Positions 56,176 to 64,000 of a stretch of DNA of 64,000 bases are shown here, one piece after another. The stretch is from NCBI GenBank assembly GCA_027943335.1, contig BSBK01002791.1, positions 207,495-271,494 of the forward strand, in the 5' to 3' direction. A program made the position numbers and the translations under genes. A model generated the notes under the pieces. The model saw only the letters and a program-made list of their open reading frames with translations. It did not search any database and was not told the DNA's origin. Source of the DNA: Chamaecyparis obtusa. Its lineage: Eukaryota > Streptophyta > Pinopsida > Cupressales > Cupressaceae. The first letter of the stretch is position 1. Each line of letters opens with the position of its first letter.

Positions 56176-57354
56176 AAATTTACAACATGCATAATAGAAA
56201 AGAAGATCAACTTTGCATGGAAATATTCAGATATGCGAGGGTTGGATCCTAGTCTTATAATGCACCATTTATCTATAGCTCCAAACATCAAACCTATTAA
56301 GAAAAAATTGAGAAAGATGCATCCACATGTTGCACTCTTGGTAAAAGATGAATTAGAGAAGCTACTAAAATTTGGATTCATCTATGTTATTGACTATGGT
56401 GAATGGATCTCAAATATTGTACCTATTTCAAAACCAGACAAATCAATAAGAGTATGCACAGATTTTAGAGATGTGAACAAAGCATGCACTAAGAATGATT
56501 TTCCATTACCTAACATTGATATGATAGTGGACATGATTGCAGGCTTTGAGATGTATTCTTTAATGGATGGTTTTTCTAGATATAATCAAATAAAAATTGC
56601 TCCAGAAGATCAAGAGAAAACTACTTTCACATGTGCATGGGGTACCTTCTGTTGGAATGTCATGCCATTTGGACTTAAGAATGCTGGTGCTACATATCAG
56701 AGAGCTATGACATCTATTTTCCATGACATGATGCATCGAACTATGGAGGATTATGTTGATGATACTTTAGCAAAATCTATGATAAGATCTAAACATCTAA
56801 ATGACTTGAGCAAGATACTAGATAGAATGGAAAAATTTAGTCTCAGACTAAATCCTAAGAAGTGTGCTTTTGGTGTCACTTCTGGAAAGCTCTTAGGCTA
56901 CATAGTTTCAAAGAAAGGCATTGAAGTTGATCCAGCTAAATTTAAAGCTATCATGGAGATGCAACCTCCCAAGAATATCAGTCAAATGAGAACATTACAA
57001 GGGACAGTTCAATCTATCAGATGCTTCATATCTCAACTAGTAGACATATCACAACCTTTTACAAAGACATTACATAAAGGTGTGACCTTTGCATGGAATG
57101 AGGAATGTGAAAAGAATTTTAATCATATCAAGAAATATCTATCAAATCCTCCTATCTTGAAGCCTCCCATTCAAGGGAAGCCTTTGATCTTATATGTCTC
57201 CGCTACAGATACATCACTGGGGGTATTTCTTGCACACCATGATGAGAACAAGAAGGAAAGAGCTATATACTATATCAGTAGAACATTAGTAGCATATGAA
57301 AAGAACTATTCTATGATTGAAAATGATTTTCTAGCTGTGATATTTGCATCATGA
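56176..57354 (+). pseudogene. Element B reverse transcriptase and RNase H region
   Basis: Open from 56176 to a TGA at 57352-57354 (373 codons from the first ATG at 56233). RT motifs SKPDKSIRVCTDFRDVNKAC, DFPLPNID, FGLKNAGATYQRAM and YVDD (56752-56763) are intact. RNase H follows (LILYVSATDTSLGVFLAH … YEKNYSMIENDFLAVIFAS). Element A has TAG at the same terminal codon. Of all B domains this is the least damaged. Confidence 0.92.
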
Positions 57355-58017
57355 AAACTAAGACATTATATGTTGGCTCATACCACACATTGGGTAGCTA
57401 AGATTGATCCACTAAAGTACCTACCAAGCAAAGTTGTCCTCACCGGTAGATTAGCCAAATGGGTCATGCTCTTAAGTGAATTTGACATTGAATATGTTGA
57501 AAGAAAAGCTATTAAAGGCCAAGTTATTGCTAATCAGTTAGTAGATGCACCTTTGTTTGATGACACACCAATGCAAATGGAATTCCCAAATTCCTCTATC
57601 ATGAATCTTTCTTCTAGAGAATGGCAATTATTCTTTGATGGCTCCTATACGCAGAATGGATCGCGAGCAGGCATCTTGTTTATCACTCCTCAAGGATACT
57701 CCATTCCTAAGGCATTTAGAATCAAATTTCCTTGTACAAACAATATTGTTGAATATGAAGCCCTTTTAAATGGTATGAAAATAGCAATTGAGTGGAGAGT
57801 AACAGAACTACACATTCATGGAGACTCACAACTTGTAATACACCAAGTCAATGATGTGTATCAAATGAAAGATGAAAATATCGTTCCATACAAGAGAATA
57901 GTTGATGATCTAAAGAAATATTTCATATCTATCACCTTTGAGAAAATACCTAAAACATAGAAAAAGGTTGCTGATGCAATGGAAATGCTATCTACTTTAT
58001 TATAGAAGCTTGAACAT
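57355..58017 (+). pseudogene. Element B archaeal-type RNase H
   Basis: KLRHYMLAHTTHW and RLAKWVMLLSEFDIEYVERK finish the gypsy RNase H. The second RNase H has FDGSYTQNGSR, EYEALLNGMK, HGDSQLVIHQVN and, after a TAG at 57958-57960 (GAG in element A), VADAM. All four acidic positions remain. Confidence 0.86.
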
Positions 58018-58035
58018 GAGCTACGCTATGAGTTC

Positions 58036-59373
58036 TTGGTGGAAGCACTATCTTATCCTGCATATGATTCCCTTGAAACCCGCATGATCTACAGTGTTGT
58101 AGGTCATGATTCATCCTGCTATAAAAACCTATTCTCCTATGTCAAAGACCAAATCATTCTCGACACCTTTAACTACCATGAAAAGAGATACCTTATCTGT
58201 AATGCCTCCCGATATGTTATCATTGGTCACGATCTATACAAACAAGGTCTAGATGGTACTTTACTTAGATGTTTAGAATGGGAAGAGTCTCACCATGCAT
58301 TAGAGGAAGTCCATAATGGTATTTGTGGGTCACACTCAAACAGTTTAACACTGGCCCAAAGACTTATTAGGGCTAGGTACTATTGGCCGAAAATGGAGAA
58401 AGAGTCTATCAAGTTTGCTAAGAACTATCAAAAGTTCCAAGTGCATGGAAACTTAATTCATGCTCTAGGGAGAGATCTAATTCCCTTTACTACACAATGG
58501 CCTTTTCACCAATGGGCATTTGATCTTATAGGATCCATACATCCTCATTCTTCTAATGGGCATACCCACATTATTACGGCTATAGATTATTTCACAAAAT
58601 GGGTAGAAGCAGTCCCTTTAACACAAGCAACTAGTAAGCAAATATCTATGTTCATCTTGAACTACATCATATGCCCATATGGTATTCCACATTCTATAGT
58701 CACAGATAGTGGTGGACAATTCAAGAACAAAGACTTAGATGATCTATGTGCCAAATTCAAGATTACACAATATTGGTCATCTATCTACTATCCTCAAGGG
58801 TATGGACAAGTAGAGGCTTCTAATAAGAATCTATTGAAAATCTTGCACCATATAGTTAATAAAATAGGAAGAGACTGGCATCTCATGATCAATCCAGGTC
58901 TCTGGGCCTATAGAACAAGTATCAGAACACCCACTGGGGCTACACCTTTCACTTTAGTTTATGGGTCTAAAGCGGTACTACCTATTGAGGTTGAAATCCC
59001 ATCACTAAGAATCAGAATGCATGGTCTAGTAACTGATGATGACTACATAGTGTCTAGGTTGCAAGAACTTGAACTACTAAATGAGCGCAGACAAGCAGCG
59101 TATGATCATCTCAAAGTATATTAGAAAAGAATGTCTAGAGGTTACAATAAGAAAGTCAGACACAGAGAATTTCAGGTTGGCAATCTAGTCTTGAGAGAGA
59201 ATCCTAAAAATCAATCACATAGAGAACGCAAGGGGAAGTTTGAACCCAACTAGTTGGGTCCCTTTGTTATTACTGCTACTTTTGGCTCTGGTTCCTATCA
59301 ACTCTCAATGACTGAAGGAGAAAATCTTCGAGAACCAATCAACATTCTCCATTTGAAGAAATTCTATGCCTAA
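58036..59373 (+). pseudogene. Element B integrase region
   Basis: HNGICGSHSN … ARYYWPKMEKE starts the zinc domain, but its CxxC is lost (KNYQKFQVHG against NCQQCQVHG in A). The catalytic core keeps D in WAFDLIG, D in VTDSGGQF and E in QVEASNKNLL. The TAG at 59122-59124 (after KVY) is shared with element A. Beyond it the C-terminal part reads MSRGYNKKVRHREFQVGNLV, then a TAG in place of Trp before LGPF, and ends FYA plus TAA at 59371-59373. Confidence 0.88.
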
Positions 59374-61710
59374 GCCATTCAGTCTATGGTAAAATGTCTT
59401 GAAAAAATCTTAAAAATCTGAAAAAGTCTTGAAAAAATGAACATCTTGGTGAAAACCTAGCAATGGGCACCTTGATGTATCACAAAAAAAAGTCAAAAAA
59501 TATCAAAAGTACAAAAAAAATTGAAACAATGAAAAATACAAAAAAATGAGAAAAAGAAAAAGTGCCTTGGTGAAAACTTGGAAACAGGCGCCTTGGTAGC
59601 AAAAATAGAATCTCTACCAAGATGGTGAAAAACTGGCAAATGGGTACTTGTTTCAAAATGCTCCATCTATTAGCGCAATCTTGGTCTTTCCTAGCTTTAA
59701 GTCTTGCTTTATTTTGTATATATCTTCTAGTTTGTTCCTGCATTCCTATTTTCAATAAAGTTGATCGGTAAACCAATAAGCTCAAGCGTTTATATCCTAT
59801 CAATGTTTCAAACTTGGGGGCAATCAAAGTCATATCCTATGGCCTCCAATGTATCTTAGACATGTCATATCCAATCAGAGTCCTTTGAAGCTTCATTCGA
59901 GTCAGTTAGTCTATCTCCTCTCCAGAAAGGATTTTGCATCTACAAAAATGCAGTCAAACACAAATTGAAAACAATCTATGCTTTACATGCTTTTATCTCC
60001 TTGTATGCTTACTGATTCGCATTTAGATTTTTTCATATTGTGTCCCTTCAAGCTCTTCGATGATGTCCTTTATAGGATTTAGAGAGTGATGATCGGGGGC
60101 ATAATATTTTCTTTGTTTTCTACTTGTATGTGAAAATCTAACAACTTTGGAAATTCTGGATTGAAATGGTGTCCGTCTGTAAGAGCCTCTATCTCAAATT
60201 GAATGGCCATGAGTACCTCGACCATTGATACCCACAAAATTCAAGGAATTTTGATTGAACTATTATCTTTTTGAGTGATTTCTTTCTCCTACTGTGAAAC
60301 ATGATCTTACCTAAGGATGTGAATGATAAAGGGTCACTATGGGTAATTCACATTGGATTTAGAATGATCTCTTGACTGCTTGATGTGTTTTTTATGCAAG
60401 GCATATTCTGGTCATCACGACGTTTATGTTTTGATGCTTATACAAATTGCTATATCAAAATGGACATGATATTCAGGTCATCCTGGCGTTTGTGCCTTGG
60501 TGCTTATATCTAGTTCGACATTCTGAAAATAAAATCAATATTCATATGTCCACGGTTGTCTAGCTAGTGGGTGTTGTATTGATTCTTGTGCATAAAATCA
60601 ATATTCATATGCCTATAGTTTCATAACTAGTGGGAATTCTATTGATTTATCTAGTTACCTAAAAAATTTCAATGATGATAATAAATCGACACATGATCGG
60701 TGACTGGGTCCTAGGTCTTAGGTTTGCATATCATTTTGCATTTTGCACTTTGCATGATCTCACAAATTGCTTGAACACTTAAACAATTCTTCAAAAACAA
60801 AAACATAACACAAGAGTTGAATCTCATACAAAGGTCCCTCCAACAAAACAGCAAGTAGAATCCTTTTTCGGGATCAAAATCAAAATCTGAGATCATTCAT
60901 ATTATTAACTACTTGCATAATCAACCTTCAATCATCACAGAAATCTAGAATTCAACATAACTGATTATCTTACATCAGACTATTCAAATTTTAAACCTGG
61001 TCAAACTTGGTCTCCAGGACCTCTAAACGATGCAGAATGTGTTCATGAACATGTACAACCACTTCTCAAATCATTTAACATGCTTCTAAACTATATAACG
61101 CTGACTTTTCTTGTCAGATTTCCATTTTTATCCTGAAGGGGGCAAGGTATTGCACATCATTCAAAGTTTGTAACTCTAATTCTATCAATCAAATCTTTCT
61201 TCAATAATCAAGACAACGACCACATCTAGTTGCTGATTCATCTAAAGTCCTCATCACTTGGGGAAAATCTATTGATTCTTGGGGCATATCAAATTCATTG
61301 AGATCCATATCAATCTGGTATCCTAAATCAATCTTATAAACTGTATCATCTTTTTGTAACTATCGATTCATTAGTGTTATTTTCTTTGGTTCTTCATAAC
61401 TGATGGGTTCAAGATGTGATACCAATATGATTCATGCAAGGACATTCAGGTTTGGAATCGATCACTCACTTCTTCGCAATCATAAGGTTTGAAATCAGGC
61501 ATTTTGACACTCTTTCATAATCATCGGTTCATTGTTGCTATAGTTAACATTATCTTTGGTCATTCAGGACCTATAACTTAAATCTTGCATCTTCAAATCT
61601 TTCAATCGGTTTCTATCTTAGAATCAGTTAATCTTTCAAATCAAATTAGTTTCACATATATATCAGACATAGACTATTCTTTGAACCACTACGCTTTGCA
61701 CATTGATTTA
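59374..61710 (+). other. 3' UTR of element B
   Basis: 2.3 kb without a supported ORF, aligning with the element A 3' UTR in reverse orientation. Contains the tandem-repeat block listed next. Confidence 0.7.
59440..59650. repeat. Tandem repeats and A-rich tract in element B 3' UTR
   Basis: TTGGTGAAAACCTAGCAA, TTGGTGAAAACTTGGAAACA and ATGGTGAAAAACTGGCAAAT units surround an A-rich CAAAAAAA-type tract; counterpart of 33085-33420. Confidence 0.75.
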
Positions 61711-61724
61711 AAGAGGGGCAAAAT
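61711..61724 (+). promoter_or_regulatory. Polypurine tract of element B
   Basis: AAAGAGGGGCAAAA immediately before TGTAATACCCC. Confidence 0.88.
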
Positions 61725-62989
61725 GTAATACCCCAAAAATCGGCTATAGGTTCATTAACCTCCTACATCTTCAATTCGAACGAAATCAACATCAAAGTCC
61801 TAACCTAAGGAACATTTTCACATTATCAAATCCTAATTGATTTTATCCTAAATTTTGCATCGGGGAATATTCCTAGCAATATTCCTACTTTATCCTAATT
61901 ATCTTTAATTTCATGATTATTTGGTGATAAATCCTATTTATCCTAAAGTTTGATTAATTGAATATTCTGAATATTTAATTAATTAGATTTAATACTACCT
62001 CTTAATTATTTAATTAAATTTAATTAAATTATTCCTAAATTGTATTATTTTATTTTGACAATAAATCAAAAATCTCATGACTAATTGATTAAATTCTTAT
62101 TTAATTAATTAATGTCAATTGTCAATTTTTAATAATATAGTTTTTGAACAAAGTTTGATTTAATAATTGATTAACTCATAAATCAATTATTTTATTTCAA
62201 AAATCAGTTAAGTTGAGAATAAATCACTTTATTTTTTAAATTAATTTATAATTAAATCATGCACAATCTGAAAAGCAGGCAACTAGAAATTAACAATCAA
62301 TTTTAAAATTGAAACTCAACATCTGATAATGAGTTGAAATTTTATCTAAACTCTATTTTGAGTTAAACATTGCTTTTGCATGATTTTTGTGAGTTAATTA
62401 TCTCTGATTTCCTGATAACTCAAAAATCAACCCGAGTTTTTCAAAGAGTGATTTATGGCTTTTCTCCTGCATCTTCAAGCCCTAGATTTCTATAAAATCA
62501 AGGCTCAACTCTTCATAATTATCAACACTCAAATTTGCACAATTACTCTGGCGAATTGGTGATTGAAGGATTAAGCACTTGTGACAAGTGATTTGTGAGA
62601 TCTTTCATAGTTGATCATAGTTTTTGCATAGTTTCATATCATAGTTTTCATATTCATTCATAGCATCCTTAGATTAAATCTGCATTCAATTTCATTCATA
62701 TAGCTTAGATTCATACAGTTTCTCATATAACTGCACAGAAAATACAAAAAATATAGAATAATCTGCATTCATATAGTCTTTCATATTTTGCATTCAAATC
62801 CTTTGTTTAGGTTTTGCATTGTCACTGATCTCGATTCCAATCTGAGAATATCATACTCGCACCTACTAGAAGGCAGTAAATTGCCTAGTTAGCTTAGTTT
62901 CAATTATTTGTCAGATTTTGATTTCTGCTAACCTCTAATGTTTTACTGAAGTGTTGTGTCTACAACTAGGTACAAAATTCACACACACA
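61725..62989 (+). repeat. Element B 3' LTR
   Basis: 1,265 bp, intact, starting TGTAATACCCC and ending ACACACACA; serves as the empty-site reference for the TIR insertion in the 5' LTR. Confidence 0.93.
62491..62499 (+). promoter_or_regulatory. TATA box in the element B 3' LTR
   Basis: TATAAAATC; it could drive transcription out into the right flank. Confidence 0.55.
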
Positions 62990-63182
62990 GGGTAGACAAT
63001 TTTGTATGGGGGGTAATGTAAATACTCTGATGAGTATGTGTTGTATTAGCTAGATCACAGGTTTTATTGCTCTTCTCCTGAATTGTTTGGATCAAAGAAG
63101 ACTAGTCTTTAATTAGGATTTTTTAAATTAGAAAATTGTAAAATTAATATTATAATTAATAAAATAGTTTAGTGGAGTATCC

Positions 63183-63225
<43 letters not shown>

Positions 63226-64000
63226 CTCTCTCTCTCTCTCTCTCTTGACATCTTCTATATATTTCTCTAAATATAAATATGATAACTAAGTGTCATTCAT
63301 TAATAGTTGGAGAAATCAATATTTAAATTTTGAAGTTATTTTTTATTAAATTGCTATGAGAAAATATATTAAATTCATCAAAACAAATTTATAAAAAATT
63401 ATATTTATGAAATTTTTAAATGTGTGATTAGACCTGGAATTTGATGGCTGTATTGGTCATTTTTCCATTTGTGAATCATGTATTGGCCATTTTTTATTAT
63501 TTTTGAACCATATATGACAGGGTAGAAATTTATTGGACTGTACATGCAATTTTTTAATAAAATCGTAAAGTATGACACTTAAATTTTTTAATAAATCATC
63601 AAAATCTATTGTAGGTAATATGGTATTTTATTTAATAATATAAATATTTATTTTACAATATGTATGATATGATATTTTATAATATATATGTTTCTATTTT
63701 GATATTATATACTAATATTAATTTAGAATCTTTTTAAAATAGAATATTATCTTTATATTTTATTTTTATACATTAATATTTTAATTTAGAATCTTTCTTA
63801 GATAAAATATATGAGTTTTAGAAACTTGCTTTACTAATAAATAATATTATTATGCAATATACATATTTAATATTATTTTTATCAAAATAATTTTTTTTAT
63901 ATAATTGATTGTATATTATTATTATTTGGAATCTTTTTCAAATGAAATATATGATTTTAAAAACTAGCTTCATGAGGTAATTGGAGATGGAGAAGAATGA
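62990..64000. other. AT-rich right flank
   Basis: No gene recognised. TATGGGGGGTAATGTAAATAC at about 63007-63027 has the look of a polypurine tract followed by an LTR start and may belong to an older element cut by B. The rest, apart from the microsatellite, is AT-rich. Confidence 0.4.
63187..63244. repeat. Compound microsatellite (TA)n(TC)n
   Basis: About 17 TA units (63187-63220) run directly into about 12 TC units (63221-63244). Confidence 0.97.

Larger units (their letters stand above)
47569..62989 (+). mobile_element. Element B: Ty3/gypsy Tat-lineage LTR retrotransposon
   Basis: 15.4 kb on the plus strand, same family as element A. LTRs 47569-49794 (containing a 958-bp insertion) and 61725-62989, primer site TGGCACCCACCGTGGGGC, and polypurine tract AAAGAGGGGCAAAA. 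The flanks are GGGTC (left) and GGGTA (right), an imperfect target duplication. The domain order is as in A. LTR copies differ more than those of A (dozens of substitutions by eye), so B is the older insertion. The coding region is broken by many stops, mostly explained by C-to-T or G-to-A changes (CAG to TAG, CGA to TGA, TGG to TAG or TGA). Confidence 0.94.

Overview
This window reads as AT-rich, gene-poor plant nuclear DNA made almost entirely of nested retrotransposons. Evidence for a plant is the plant mobile domain fragment, two Ty3/gypsy elements of the plant-specific Tat lineage (extra archaeal-type RNase H, tRNA-Arg-like primer site, about 15.4 kb each), plant L1-type LINE pieces and tRNA-derived SINEs. 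No confident host gene, rRNA, tRNA gene, CRISPR array or bacterial operon was found. Element size and nesting fit a large repeat-rich seed-plant genome; the species cannot be told from the sequence.

Layout. 1-4397: eroded flank with a plant mobile domain remnant on the minus strand, a field of short GTACGC-type repeats, and the 3' end plus LTR remnant of an old Tat-like element. 4398-17221: element C (minus strand), a large non-autonomous LTR element with 1.35 kb LTRs and an initiator-Met-type primer site. In place of gag-pol it carries one long decayed reading frame of unknown function. Inside that frame sits element D (6358-13194, minus strand, 5-bp target duplication GCTTC), a second non-autonomous LTR element with 1.7 kb LTRs and an unbroken 360-codon ORF of unknown function. 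17222-19234: unrecognised flank with local tandem duplications. 19235-20966: a LINE with only ORF1, flanked by an 11-bp target duplication. 21492-21842: a 5'-truncated relative with a 15-bp duplication. 21843-24840: AT-rich DNA without recognised content. 24989-29470: decayed LINE 3' ends (zf-RVT and RNase H), an unrecognised reading frame, a SINE-like unit and a partial copy of a terminal-inverted-repeat element.

29724-45158: Tat element A (minus strand; TSD ACATT; LTRs nearly identical). 45164-47568: spacer with a tRNA-derived SINE. 47569-62989: Tat element B (plus strand), whose 5' LTR contains a 958-bp terminal-inverted-repeat insertion absent from its 3' LTR. A and B belong to one family and lie head to head, forming a giant imperfect inverted repeat with a 2.4 kb spacer. 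Both have gag, protease, a G-patch segment, RT (YVDD), RNase H, a second RNase H and integrase in the usual Tat order, broken by many stops, some at the same codons in both. 62990-64000 is AT-rich flank with a (TA)n(TC)n microsatellite.

The best candidates for something undescribed are the two non-autonomous LTR families whose unknown ORFs replace gag-pol (C and D), the 958-bp terminal-inverted-repeat family, the ORF1-only LINE, and the family-specific palindromic microrepeats in the leaders of the Tat elements. All functional statements for these are inference.
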